Source: Arthrobacter sp. KBS0703 (GTDB taxonomy: Bacteria; Actinomycetota; Actinomycetes; Actinomycetales; Micrococcaceae). From it: DNA of 64,000 bases. The notes under the pieces are model-generated. The model made no database searches, was not told the DNA's origin, and saw only the letters and a list, made by a program, of their open reading frames with translations. A program made the translations under genes and the position numbers. Of the stretch, positions 9,193 through 23,700 are shown one piece after another (position 1 is the first letter of the stretch; every line of letters starts with the position of its first letter). The stretch covers positions 2,294,001-2,358,000 of the forward strand of contig NZ_MVDG02000001.1 in assembly GCF_002008315.2 (NCBI RefSeq), in the 5' to 3' direction.

Positions 9193-9317
9193 ACGGCAAT
9201 CGTAGCGGACAGTTAATCGGCCTTAACGCAGGTCCCGCGGCCGGCCGGGGCCGTAGAAATGCCTGATGTGCCGGCGGTCGTGCCGGGCCTGCGGGGAGCT
9301 TTCGGCGGTAGACCCCA

Positions 9318-9418
9318 ACGCTCTCTCAGTTGTTGCATGAATATCGGCCACGCTCTCTCACTTTCTTGCGGAAAGTGAGTGAGCGCTGGCCAGAAAGCTG
9401 CAACAACTGAGAGAGCGT
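9318..9418. repeat. 101-bp nested palindrome (REP-like element or transcription stop)
   Basis: The outer arms are perfect 20-mers: ACGCTCTCTCAGTTGTTGCA at 9318-9337 and its exact reverse complement at 9399-9418. An inner inverted repeat sits between them (9351-9365 against 9371-9385, 14 of 15 matches, loop TTGCG). The motif CGCTCTCTCA therefore occurs four times in alternating orientation. It occupies the 233-bp gap between the DinB-family gene (9192) and the end of argH (9426). It could act as a terminator for argH or be an interspersed palindromic repeat; only one copy is present in this window. Confidence 0.85.
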
Positions 9419-9425
9419 GTGGCTG

Positions 9426-12076
<2,651 letters not shown>

Positions 12077-12115
12077 TTGAAATGCTCCTTAGTTGTTTTG
12101 ATGATCATGCTTGTC

Positions 12116-12127
12116 TGAATAAATTCG
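12116..12127. promoter_or_regulatory. Possible ARG box upstream of argG
   Basis: TGAATAAATTCG is a near-perfect palindrome resembling half of the TGAATnnnnATTCA-type ArgR operator. It lies 40 bp upstream of the argG start and just inside the argR terminator. A second box is not obvious, so this is a candidate only. Confidence 0.4.
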
Positions 12128-12131
12128 CCTG

Positions 12132-12175
12132 AAAAAAGCCGCCCGGTGAAAGCCTTTCACACCGACGCACGCGGC
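12132..12175 (-). terminator. Intrinsic terminator after argR
   Basis: On the minus strand a GC-rich, imperfect stem (GCCGC...GCGGC base, CGGTG...CACCG, GAAA/TTTC tip) is followed immediately by six T residues (plus-strand A run at 12132-12137). It lies 15-58 nt after the argR stop and separates the argC-R transcript from argGH. Confidence 0.75.
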
Positions 12176-12189
12176 CGGCAACTGGCCGG

Positions 12190-12726
12190 CTACTGGCCGG
12201 CGCCGGCTTCCTCGGCGAGCCGCAGGAACCGGGCCGCGAGCTCAGGTCCACCCAAGGGATCCCGGGCAACCAGCAGCACAGTGTCGTCCCCCGCTATGGT
12301 GCCCAGGATGGACGGCATGACGGAATGGTCGATCGCGAGGGCGAGGAAGTTCGCCGCCCCGGGAGGCGTCCGCAGCACGGCGATGTTCCCCGATGCCTCG
12401 GCAGTCACCAGGAGTTCCCCGCACAGCCGGGCCAGCCGCGCGTCGAGGATTTCCTGGCTGACCCCGCTCTTGGCAGCGCGCTCCCCGCCCTCACCGGGGA
12501 CGGCGTAAACCAGGACCCCCTCCTTGCCGCGCACGCGGACCGCGCCGAGTTCAACGAGGTCCCGCGACAGCGTGGCCTGGGTGACCTGCACGCCGTCGTC
12601 GGCCAGCAGAGCGGCGAGCTCCGCCTGGGAGCGCACCGATTCGCCCGTCAAGATGGCGGTGATCCGCGCCTGGCGGGCTGTCTTGGTGGCCGGGCTCGCG
12701 CCCGGCGACGGGGGCTGGACGGACAA
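12190..12726 (-). CDS. argR: Arginine repressor
   Basis: Arginine-dependent hexameric DNA-binding repressor of the arg genes. The 178-aa protein has an N-terminal winged helix ([20 protein letters not shown] then [13 protein letters not shown]) and a C-terminal arginine-binding/oligomerisation domain with [14 protein letters not shown] start at 12726 directly abuts the argF TAG stop (12727-12729), so it is translated from the biosynthetic operon it controls. The N-terminal 15 residues are low complexity. Confidence 0.96.
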   Translation of the reverse strand: MSVQPPSPGASPATKTARQARITAILTGESVRSQAELAALLADDGVQVTQATLSRDLVELGAVRVRGKEGVLVYAVPGEGGERAAKSGVSQEILDARLARLCGELLVTAEASGNIAVLRTPPGAANFLALAIDHSVMPSILGTIAGDDTVLLVARDPLGGPELAARFLRLAEEAGAGQ

Positions 12727-13773
12727 CTAGGCCTGCCCTGCCCCCGGCGCCAGCCCGTCAACCGGCGCCAGCCCGTCAACCGGCGCCAGCCCGTCAACGA
12801 CTGCCAGCCCGGAGCGGTGCATGAGCCAGGCCATGAGCGCCTTCTGCGCGTGCAGGCGGTTTTCGGCCTCGTCCCACACGATGGACTGCGGGCCGTCGAT
12901 GACGCCCGCCGAGATCTCGTAGCCCCGGTACGCGGGCAGGCAGTGAAGCACGACGGCGTCTTCCGCCGCCTGTGCCATGGCGGCCTCGTCGACGGCGTAC
13001 TCACGGAACAGCTGCAGCCGGGCTTCCTTCTCCGCTTCCTGGCCCATGGATACCCAGGTGTCGGTGGCCACGACGTCGGCGCCCTTGAGTGCTTCCGCGG
13101 CGTCCGAGGTGATCAGGACCGAGCCGCCGCGGTGTCGGCGGCGCGCTCCTGGGCGGCGGCCACGATGCCGGGCGGCGGGCAGGTAGCCTTCGGGGCCGGC
13201 GATCCGGACGTGCATTCCGGCGGTGACACCGGCCAGCAGGTAGGAGTTGGCCATGTTGTTGGCGGCATCCCCGAGGTAGGCCATGGTGAGCCCCTTGAGT
13301 TCGCCCTTGTGCTCCTTGACGGCCAGGAGGTCCGCCAGCAGCTGGCAGGGGTGGTAGTCATCGCACAGGGCGTTGATCACGGGAACCCGGGAGTTTTCCG
13401 CCATCGCAACGAGCCCGGAGTGTGCGCCCGTCCGCCACACGATGGTGGAGACCATGCGCTCCAGCACCCTTGCAGTGTCCTCGACGGATTCCTTGTGGCC
13501 GATCTGCGCTTCGCCGGGGTTGATGATCAGGGCGTTTCCGCCCATGTCCGCCACCCCGGTGGCGAAGGAAACCCGGGTCCGGGTGGAGGTCTTGTCGAAG
13601 ATCACGGCCACGGTCTTGCGGCCGCTGCCGTCCGCGGCAAAGGGCTGGACACTGTACGGCGCCGCTTTCATGCGGACGGCCAGTTCGAGGACTTCGGCCT
13701 GCTCGGCAGGGCTGAGGTCGGTGTCCTTGAGGAAGTGGCGGGTCATGGGTTTGGGAGTCACTGCTGCAGTCAC
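12727..13773 (-). CDS. argF: Ornithine carbamoyltransferase (contains paired frameshifts)
   Basis: Converts ornithine + carbamoyl phosphate to citrulline. The carbamoyl-phosphate loop STRTR, the HPCQ motif and the active-site HCLPAYRG are present. GTG start at 13773 overlaps the argD TGA (GTGA), with AAGGAAG upstream. Oddities: (1) between about 13124 and 13178 the frame reads ARHRGRRPGARRRH, while the neighbouring frame reads IVAAAQERAADT, exactly what the family has, so two compensating indels scramble about 18 residues. (2) The C-terminus ends in a VDGLAP triplicated tail encoded by an 18-bp tandem repeat. The indels are most simply assembly or base-call errors. Confidence 0.92.
   Translation of the reverse strand: MTAAVTPKPMTRHFLKDTDLSPAEQAEVLELAVRMKAAPYSVQPFAADGSGRKTVAVIFDKTSTRTRVSFATGVADMGGNALIINPGEAQIGHKESVEDTARVLERMVSTIVWRTGAHSGLVAMAENSRVPVINALCDDYHPCQLLADLLAVKEHKGELKGLTMAYLGDAANNMANSYLLAGVTAGMHVRIAGPEGYLPAARHRGRRPGARRRHRGGSVLITSDAAEALKGADVVATDTWVSMGQEAEKEARLQLFREYAVDEAAMAQAAEDAVVLHCLPAYRGYEISAGVIDGPQSIVWDEAENRLHAQKALMAWLMHRSGLAVVDGLAPVDGLAPVDGLAPGAGQA
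12745..12797. repeat. 18-bp tandem repeat at argF 3' end
   Basis: About three units of GTCAACCGGCGCCAGCCC. The unit is divisible by three and adds VDGLAP hexapeptides after the conserved end of ArgF. Confidence 0.9.
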
Positions 13774-15044
13774 TGTGCTTCCTTTGCGGTTTGCAGGATG
13801 GCCGGAAGGGCGGCCAGAAAACGGTCTGCCTGGTCTTCCGTGAGGATGAGCGGCGGGGCCAGGCGGATGGTGCGCGGCCCGGGGCTGTTGATGATGAAGC
13901 CGGCGTCGAGCGCGGCCGTGACGGCGGCGGGGGCAACATCGGCGTCGAGGTCGAAGCCGATCAGGAGTCCCTCGCCGCGGACTTCCGTGACGCCGTCGAC
14001 GCCGGCCAGGGCAGCGCGGAGGTGCTCGCCGACCGCCCGGACGTTGTCCAGCACGTGCTGGCTTTCGACGGCGTGCAGGGTGGCCAGGGCCGCGGCCGTG
14101 GCCACGGGGTTGCCGCCGAAGGTGGTGCCGTGCTGTCCGGCGGTCAGCAGGGACGAGGTCTTCTCGCCGAACGTGACCAGGGCTCCGATGGGGAAACCGC
14201 CGCCAAGGCCCTTGGCCAGGGTGACGGCATCGGGGACGATCCCGGCGTCGTCGCTGGCCAGCCATTTTCCGGTCCGGCCGATGCCCGTCTGCACTTCATC
14301 CAGGATCAGCAGGGCACCGGCCTGGGATGTGAGCTCGCGGGCCGCCTGCAGGTAGCCGGCCGGGAGGGGCCGGACGCCGGCTTCCCCCTGGATGGGTTCG
14401 AGGAAGACCGCTGCGACGGTATCGTCCACGGCGTTGCGGAGGGCTTCAACGTCGCCGAACGGAATGTGGACCACGCCGCCGGGCAGCGGTTCGAAGGGCG
14501 CCCGGTACGCTTCCTTCGCCGTGAGGGCCAGCGCCCCCATGGTCCGGCCGTGGAAGGCGCCCTCGAGCGCGATGATCCGGGTCCTGGGTTTGCCGTCGGG
14601 ACCGGCGGAATTCCGGCGGGCCAGTTTGAAGGCGGCCTCATTGGCCTCGGTGCCGGAGTTCGTGAAGAAGACCTTCGAGCCTGACGGCGCCTTGCTCAAG
14701 GCCAGGAGCTTCTCGGCCAGGGCGATCTGCGTGGGGCTGGTGAAAAAATTGGAAACGTGCCCCAGCGTGGCCAGCTGGCTGGCGATCACGGACGTCACGA
14801 ACGGGTGGGCGTGGCCCAGGGCGTTCACGGCGATGCCGCCGAGCAGGTCCAGGTATTCCTTGCCGTCGGCGTCCCAGACCAGGCAGCCGGCTCCGCGGAC
14901 CAGGACGCGCTGCGGCGTGCCGAACACGCCCATGAGCGAGGACGAATAGCGGGCCAGCCATTCCGCGCCGGCATGGCCGCGTGTTTCCACCAGCTCGGCC
15001 ACCGGGGATTGCTCAGCGACTGCGGATTGTTCAAAGTTGCTCAT
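13770..15044 (-). CDS. argD: Acetylornithine aminotransferase
   Basis: PLP enzyme forming N-acetylornithine from the semialdehyde and glutamate. The 424-aa class III aminotransferase has NSGTEANE (PLP phosphate site), [14 protein letters not shown] and the Schiff-base lysine in TLAKGLGGG. Its ATG overlaps the argB stop by 4 bp and its TGA overlaps the argF GTG by 4 bp. The N-terminal 25 residues ([16 protein letters not shown]) are an extra, Ala/Glu-rich leader before the conserved SSLMGVFG. Confidence 0.97.
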   Translation of the reverse strand: MSNFEQSAVAEQSPVAELVETRGHAGAEWLARYSSSLMGVFGTPQRVLVRGAGCLVWDADGKEYLDLLGGIAVNALGHAHPFVTSVIASQLATLGHVSNFFTSPTQIALAEKLLALSKAPSGSKVFFTNSGTEANEAAFKLARRNSAGPDGKPRTRIIALEGAFHGRTMGALALTAKEAYRAPFEPLPGGVVHIPFGDVEALRNAVDDTVAAVFLEPIQGEAGVRPLPAGYLQAARELTSQAGALLILDEVQTGIGRTGKWLASDDAGIVPDAVTLAKGLGGGFPIGALVTFGEKTSSLLTAGQHGTTFGGNPVATAAALATLHAVESQHVLDNVRAVGEHLRAALAGVDGVTEVRGEGLLIGFDLDADVAPAAVTAALDAGFIINSPGPRTIRLAPPLILTEDQADRFLAALPAILQTAKEAQ

Positions 15045-16000
15045 GCGTTCGTCTCCTCGTCCGGGACCACTTGGGTGCCGATTCCCGCCGTCGTAAATGT
15101 TTCAAGCAGCATGGAGTGGGCGAGGCGCCCGTCCACGATGTGCGCGCGCTCCACCCCGCCGTCGACCGCCTTCAGGCAGGCCTCCATCTTGGGGATCATG
15201 CCGGATTCGAGCGACGGCAGCAGGTCCCGGAGCTCGGAGGCCGTCAGCGACGAAATCAGCGAGGAACGGTCCGGCCAGTCCGCGAACAGGCCTTCGACGT
15301 CGGTCAGGATCACCAGTTTCGAGGCGCCGAGTGCCTCGGCCAGCGCGGCGGCGGCTGTGTCCGCGTTGACGTTGAGGACCTGCCCGGTGGTCTGGACGCG
15401 CTGGGACCCGCCGTCGGCCCCGCCGTCGTCGAAAATCTCCGGGGCCACGGTGGAGATCACCGGAATCCGGCCGGCGGCCAGGATGTCGACGATTCCCTCC
15501 GGGTTCACGCCCACGACCTCGCCCACCAGGCCAAGGTCCACCTCTTCGCCGTCGACGACCGTTCCGGTGCGGACCGCGCGCAGCAGGCCGCCGTCCTCGC
15601 CCGACATGCCGACGGCGTACGGACCGTGGGAGTTGATCAGGCCCACGAGTTCGCGGCCCACCTGGCCGGTGAGGACCATGCGCACCACATCCATCGCCTC
15701 GGGGGTGGTGACACGCAGGCCGCCCTTGAACTCGGATTCGATGCCCAGCCGGCTCAGCATGGCGTTGATCTGCGGGCCGCCGCCGTGGACCACCACGGGG
15801 TGGATCCCCACGTGGTGCAGGAACACGACATCCTCGGCGAAGGCACGGCGGAGTTCATCGTTGACCATGGCGTTGCCGCCGTACTTGATCACCATGGTGG
15901 TTCCGGCGAAGCGCTGGATCCACGGCAGGGCCTCGATCAGCGTGCCGGCCTTGTCCTGGGCATCACTCATGGACGTGGTCTCGCGGGTCTGGGTGTTCAT
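15041..16000 (-). CDS. argB: Acetylglutamate kinase
   Basis: Phosphorylates N-acetylglutamate, normally the arginine-feedback-controlled step. The 319-aa amino-acid-kinase fold protein has [20 protein letters not shown] and [18 protein letters not shown] at 16000, 31 bp downstream of the argJ stop, the only sizeable gap within the argC-argR block. Confidence 0.97.
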   Translation of the reverse strand: MNTQTRETTSMSDAQDKAGTLIEALPWIQRFAGTTMVIKYGGNAMVNDELRRAFAEDVVFLHHVGIHPVVVHGGGPQINAMLSRLGIESEFKGGLRVTTPEAMDVVRMVLTGQVGRELVGLINSHGPYAVGMSGEDGGLLRAVRTGTVVDGEEVDLGLVGEVVGVNPEGIVDILAAGRIPVISTVAPEIFDDGGADGGSQRVQTTGQVLNVNADTAAAALAEALGASKLVILTDVEGLFADWPDRSSLISSLTASELRDLLPSLESGMIPKMEACLKAVDGGVERAHIVDGRLAHSMLLETFTTAGIGTQVVPDEETNA

Positions 16001-16031
16001 GCGGGCTGTTCTCCAGGGATGGCTGGTGGAT

Positions 16032-18276
<2,245 letters not shown>

Positions 18277-18428
18277 GCGTTGGTGCGCCCGGAATCGTCC
18301 CGCGCTCCGGGTTTCCCGAAACATTGGACTACTACGCCCGGCGTATGCTTGAGAGAGGGTAATCCAGACCGCTGCGGGCCGAATGTCGGCTGCAGCGTTG
18401 CCCGTAACAGTTACGAGGCATGCAGTTC

Positions 18429-19517
18429 ATGACCCCCTCCCTCACTTCAGAACGCCCGCAGTCCCGGGTCCGGCAATCCAATGCGGTTGTCTTGAGCTAC
18501 TCAGAACTCCTCAAGACCGTTAAGGCCGAGGGCCTCCTCGAGCGACGCGTCGGTTTCTACATCACGGTCTTCTCCGTCCTGGTGCTCCTGATGACGGCCA
18601 CCTGGTTCGGTTTCGCGCTCATCGGTGACAGCTGGTTTCAGCTCCTCATCGCCGCCGCCCTGGGCATCCTGTGCACCCAGCTGAGCTTCCTGGCCCACGA
18701 GGCCGGGCACCGCCAGATCTTCGCCTCCCGGCGTGCCAACGATTGGGCGGCCAGGCTGCTCGCCACTTCCGTGGCCGGCATGAGCTATTCCTGGTGGGAG
18801 CAGAAGCATGGCGCCCACCACAACCACCCGAACGTCATTTCCAAGGACCCCGACATCGCCCCCGGACCGATCGCTTTCCACACCGAAGCGGTTGAAGCCC
18901 GGCAGGGACGGTTCTCCTTCCTGACGCGCAAGCAGGGCTGGTTCTTCTTCCCGCTGCTGTTCCTGGTCGGCCTCGGCCTGCAGATCGATTCGGTCAAGTT
19001 CATCTTCCGCCGCGCCCAGGTCACGCACCGCTGGGTTGAATTGCCCATCCTCCTGGCCAGGCTCAGCGTCCTGCCGGTCCTCACCTTCACCTTCCTGCCG
19101 TGGGGCATGGCCCTGGCGTTCATCGGCGTCCAGCTCGCCGTCTTCGGTTTCTACATGGGCGCTTCTTTCGCCCCGAACCACAAGGGCATGCCCGTTCTGC
19201 CCGCGGACAGCCGCGTGGACTTCTTCAGCCGCCAGGTCCTGACGTCCCGGAACATCTCCGGCGGCCGCTTCATGGACATTCTGCTTGGCGGCCTCAACCG
19301 CCAGGCCGAGCACCACCTCTTCCCCGACATGGCCCGCCCGCAGCTGGATAAGGCCGCCGTGATCGTCCGGGAGTTCTGCGCCAAGCACCAGGTCCCGTAC
19401 ACGGAGACCACGCTGCTGCAGTCCTACGGCATCATCGTCCGCTACCTTAATGACGTAGGGCTCTCCGCCGGTCGCCACTTCGAATGCCCCATGGCCACCG
19501 TCACCCGGCGCTACTGA
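18429..19517 (+). CDS. Membrane fatty-acid desaturase
   Basis: A di-iron acyl desaturase that introduces a double bond into membrane-lipid or acyl-CoA chains. Three histidine boxes are visible: HEAGH, HGAHHNHPN (HxxHH type) and QAEHHLFP. There are four to five hydrophobic segments (about 44-62, 70-90, 175-192, 205-245). An ATG also occurs at 18420, but GAGG at 18415-18418 is spaced 10 nt from the ATG at 18429, which I prefer (362 aa). It stands alone, divergent from argC. Bond position and lipid substrate cannot be told from sequence. Confidence 0.88.
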   Translation: MTPSLTSERPQSRVRQSNAVVLSYSELLKTVKAEGLLERRVGFYITVFSVLVLLMTATWFGFALIGDSWFQLLIAAALGILCTQLSFLAHEAGHRQIFASRRANDWAARLLATSVAGMSYSWWEQKHGAHHNHPNVISKDPDIAPGPIAFHTEAVEARQGRFSFLTRKQGWFFFPLLFLVGLGLQIDSVKFIFRRAQVTHRWVELPILLARLSVLPVLTFTFLPWGMALAFIGVQLAVFGFYMGASFAPNHKGMPVLPADSRVDFFSRQVLTSRNISGGRFMDILLGGLNRQAEHHLFPDMARPQLDKAAVIVREFCAKHQVPYTETTLLQSYGIIVRYLNDVGLSAGRHFECPMATVTRRY

Positions 19518-19653
19518 CCGACACGGCAGGACCTGCGGCGCGCCGTTGCACGCCGACCAGCAGGCGGTCCGACTTCACCCTTCAGCACCCCGGTCCCTAG
19601 GATGAAGTGAGGATCAGGTGCCGGAGGTCCGGCGCCGGAAAAGGAGACATTCA

Positions 19654-20619
19654 ATGACACACGCCATCGTTGCCCCACAGCCGGGCGGGCCGGAAGTCCT
19701 GGATCTCACGGAAGTGGAACGCCCCGTTCCTGGCCCCGGCCAGGTCCTGCTCAAGGTTGCGGCAACCGGCGTCAACTTCATTGACACGTACCAGCGGAAC
19801 GGCACGTATAACGTGCCGTTCCCGTTCGTTCCCGGCTCCGAGGCCTCGGGAACGGTCGAGGAAATCGGCGAGGGCGTCACCGCCGTCGCCGTCGGGGACA
19901 GGGTGGCCACGGCCGAAGGCTCCAGGTGCTACGCGCGCTACACCGTCCTGGATGCCAGCAAGGCCCTCCCGGTCCCGGACGGAGTGGACGACCTCACCGC
20001 CGCGGCGCTGCCGCTGCAGGGCATGACCGCGCATTACCTCATCAACTCCTCCTTCCGGGTGGAACCCGGCCACACCGTCCTGACGCATGCCGGAGCCGGC
20101 GGCGTCGGCCTCCTCCTGATCCAGTTGCTCAAAGCCAAGGGGGCGCGGGTCATCACCACCGTTTCTACCGACGAGAAGGAAGCGCTCGCCTTGGAGGCCG
20201 GCGCCGACCATGTGCTCCGCTACCACGGCTTCCCGCACCAGGTCAGGGAGCTGACGGACGGGACCGGCGTGCACGTGGTGTACGACGGCGTGGGAAGGGA
20301 CACGTTCGACGGGTCACTGTCCTGCCTGCGCACCAGGGGTTCCCTGGTCCTGTTTGGTGCCGCCTCCGGTCCGGTGCCGCCGTTTGATCCGCAGCGGCTC
20401 AACGCGGGCGGATCGCTGACCCTGACCCGGCCCTCGCTCGCGCATTTCCTGCTCAACGAGCAGGAGCGGCGCTGGCGCGCCAGCGAGGTCTTCGCCGCCG
20501 CAGCCAGCGGAGACCTGAAGGTCCGCATCGGTGCCACGTATCCGCTGGCCGAGGCCCGGCGCGCCCATGAGGACCTCGAGGGCCGCCGCACCACCGGCAA
20601 GGTCCTGCTGGTTCCCTAA
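19654..20619 (+). CDS. NADPH:quinone oxidoreductase, zinc-free MDR family
   Basis: Two-domain medium-chain dehydrogenase/reductase of the QOR type (321 aa). It has GVNFIDTYQRNGTY near residue 44, the nucleotide-binding AGAGGVGLLLIQLLKAKGA (about 146-164) and GPVPPFDPQRLN. The zinc-ligand cysteines of alcohol dehydrogenases are absent, so it acts on quinones or enones. Start fixed by AAGGAGA at 19641-19647, 6 nt before the ATG. A longer in-frame start at 19618 lacks support. Single-gene unit. Confidence 0.93.
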   Translation: MTHAIVAPQPGGPEVLDLTEVERPVPGPGQVLLKVAATGVNFIDTYQRNGTYNVPFPFVPGSEASGTVEEIGEGVTAVAVGDRVATAEGSRCYARYTVLDASKALPVPDGVDDLTAAALPLQGMTAHYLINSSFRVEPGHTVLTHAGAGGVGLLLIQLLKAKGARVITTVSTDEKEALALEAGADHVLRYHGFPHQVRELTDGTGVHVVYDGVGRDTFDGSLSCLRTRGSLVLFGAASGPVPPFDPQRLNAGGSLTLTRPSLAHFLLNEQERRWRASEVFAAAASGDLKVRIGATYPLAEARRAHEDLEGRRTTGKVLLVP

Positions 20620-20704
20620 GCGGCTACCCGCCGCCGGCGCCGGTGAACACCAGGCAAACCGCGACACCTTCCGTTCATGTTGCCGGGAAAGAATCACCCT
20701 GTGA

Positions 20705-23700
20705 ATGACCAGCTACCGCAGACCACCGGCACCACTCCCACTGATGAGGCGCCGGCCGCCGTCGTGCACGCCCCGCAGCTGCCCGGTGGCGCCGCGGGCC
20801 GCCGGAGCGCACGCTGCGGCGGCGCCGCCGGAGCGCACGCTGCTGGACATCCTGACCGATTCCGCCAGCCGTTTTCCCGACGCATCGGCGCTGGACGACG
20901 GCCACCAGTCCCTGAGCTATTCGCAGCTCATGGCAGAGGTTCGGGCCGCCGGCCGCCGGCTGCATCTGGCCGGCCTCGGCGCGGGCGACAGGATCGGCGT
21001 CAGGATCCCCTCCGGCACGAATGAGCTCTACATCTCCATCCTGGCCGTCATGCTGGTCGGCGCGGCCTATGTCCCGGTCGACGCCGACGATCCCGACGAG
21101 CGCGCCAAGCTGGTGTTTGGTGAGGCTGGCGTGTCGGGGATCCTGCGGGCCCACGGGGACATCGTCACCGACAAGAATCGTCCCCGGCCGTACCCCGGGC
21201 CGCGCACCGCACGGCCCGACGACGACGCCTGGGTCATCTTCACGTCCGGTTCCACGGGGACGCCCAAGGGAGTGGCCGTCCCGCACCGTTCCGCGGCGGC
21301 CTTCGTGGACGCCGAAGCCAGGATCTTCCTGCAGGATGAACCCGTGGGGCCGCAGGACCGTGTGCTCGCCGGCCTGTCCGTGGCCTTCGACGCGTCGTGC
21401 GAAGAGATGTGGCTGGCCTGGCGCCATGGCGCGTGCCTCGTGCCGGCTCCCCGCGCGCTGGTCCGCACGGGGATGGACCTGGGGCCGTGGCTCATCAGCC
21501 ACGGCATCACCGTTGTCTCAACGGTGCCCACCCTCGCGGCCCTGTGGCCGGCCGAGTCCCTCGAAAGTGTCCGGCTGCTGATTTTCGGCGGCGAAGCGTG
21601 CCCGCCGGAACTCGCCGAACGCCTCGCCGTGGAGGGCCGCGAGGTCTGGAACACCTACGGCCCCACCGAGGCGACCGTCGTTGCCTGCGCCGCGCCCCTG
21701 GGCGGCAGCGGTCCGGTCAGGATCGGCCTGCCCCTCGACGGCTGGGACCTCGCCGTGGTTGATGCCAGCGGCGTTCCCGTAGCCGAAGGGGAAATCGGCG
21801 AACTCATCATCGGCGGCGTCGGCCTGGCCCGCTACCTCGACCCTCTCAAGGACGCGGAGAAGTACGCCCCCATGCCCTCGCTGGGCTGGCGCCGCGCCTA
21901 CCGCTCCGGCGACCTCGTCCGCTACGAACAGGCCGGCCTGATTTTCATGGGACGTGCCGACGAACAGGTCAAGCTCGGCGGCCGCCGGATCGAACTCGGC
22001 GAGATCGACGCCGCCCTGCAGTCCCTACCGGGCGTGGCAGGTGCAGCCGCCGCGGTCCGCACCACCGCCGCCGGCAACCAGGTCCTCGTGGGATACCTGG
22101 CACCCGCAGGGGACGCCGCACTGGACCTGGTGGCATCCAGGGAGCAGCTCCTCGCCACGCTGCCCGCACCTCTCATCCCGATGCTGACCGTCGTCGAAAG
22201 CCTGCCCACGAAAACCAGCGGAAAAGTGGACCGGCATGCACTCCCGTGGCCCCTCCAAGGGGTCGGAGCGGCGGACGCCGCGGCCGCGCCGCTGAACCTG
22301 CCGGACGACGCCCAATGGATTGTTGACCAGTGGCAGGCAGTCCTTGGCAGCGCCGTGGCAAGCCTCGACGCAGACTTCTTCGCCCACGGCGGCGGCTCGC
22401 TGGCGGCAGCCCAGCTCGTCTCGGCCCTCCGTGTCCGCTATCCCACCATCACGGTGGCGGACATCTACGCCACCCCGCGCGTCGGCGCCCTGATCGACGC
22501 CGCCCGGCAGTCCCTGCCCGAAGGCGCCGCCGCGGGGCCCGCACCGGACCGGCCGGTGCGGCCCACGGCCCTAAAGTCCCAGGTCTTCCAGACCCTCATG
22601 GGCATCCCGCTGCACATCCTCGTAGGCATGCGCTGGCTCACCTACCTCATGGCCGCCAACAACCTGCTCGCCGCGTTCGCGGGCTTTGCCGCCGCTCCCA
22701 CGTTGTCCTGGTGGTGGGTTGCGGTGTCCTGGCTCGTCTTCGTGAGCCCGCCCGGCCGGATGGCCATCTCGGTGGCAGCGGCGCGGGTGTTGCTCCGTGG
22801 CGTCGTGCCCGGGATGTATCCCCGTTCCGGCAGGGTGCATCTGCGGCTCTGGCTCGCCGAGCAGATCCAGGACCTCGCAAGCGCCATCAGCCTGGCCAGC
22901 GCTCCGTGGGTTCCCCACTACGCAAGGGCGTTGGGAGCCAAGATCGGCAACAACGTCCACGCTGTCTCTTATACACATCTAGATGTGTATAAGAGACACC
23001 GGATTCCTCGCCCTGGGCAGCGGCAGCAACATCGAACCCGAGGTGGACCTGTCCGGGTGGTGGATCGACGGCGACATCGTGCATATCGGCCGGGTGCACG
23101 TCGGGCCGGCGCCACGGTCGGCGCCCGCAGCACGCTGTCTCTTATCCACATCTAGATGTGTATAAGAGACAGCCCAGGTGGAGCCGGGCTCGGCGGTCCT
23201 GGGCAAGGTCAAGGCCGGGCAGGTCGTGGCCGGCTCCCCCGCCGAACGCCGCGGCAAGGCCAAACAGGACTGGCCGGATGTCCAGCCGGTCGGCTCGCTC
23301 ATCGGCCGGCTCTGGTTCGCCGCCTTCGCCGCCGCCTCCGCAGTCCTTGCCATGATTCCCTACGCCTCAGCGGTGTCGGCCGCACTGGTGGTTTTCCTGT
23401 TTATCAGGGGAAGCGAATCCCTGGTGGGTGCGTGGCCGCAGCTGCTGGCGTCGCTGCCGCTGGCTTCCCTCACCTGGTTCCTGGTCAATGCCCTGCTGAT
23501 TCTGGGCACCACGCGCCTGCTGGGCACGGGCCTCCAGGAAGGCTACTACCGCGTCCGGAGCCGCATCGGCTGGCAGGTATGGGCCACCGAACGCGTCCTG
23601 GACCTGGCCCGCGACCTGCTGTTCCCGATCTACGCCAGCCTTTTCACTCCGGTCTGGCTGAGGCTGCTGGGAGCCAAGATCGGCAAGAATGTGGAGGCCT

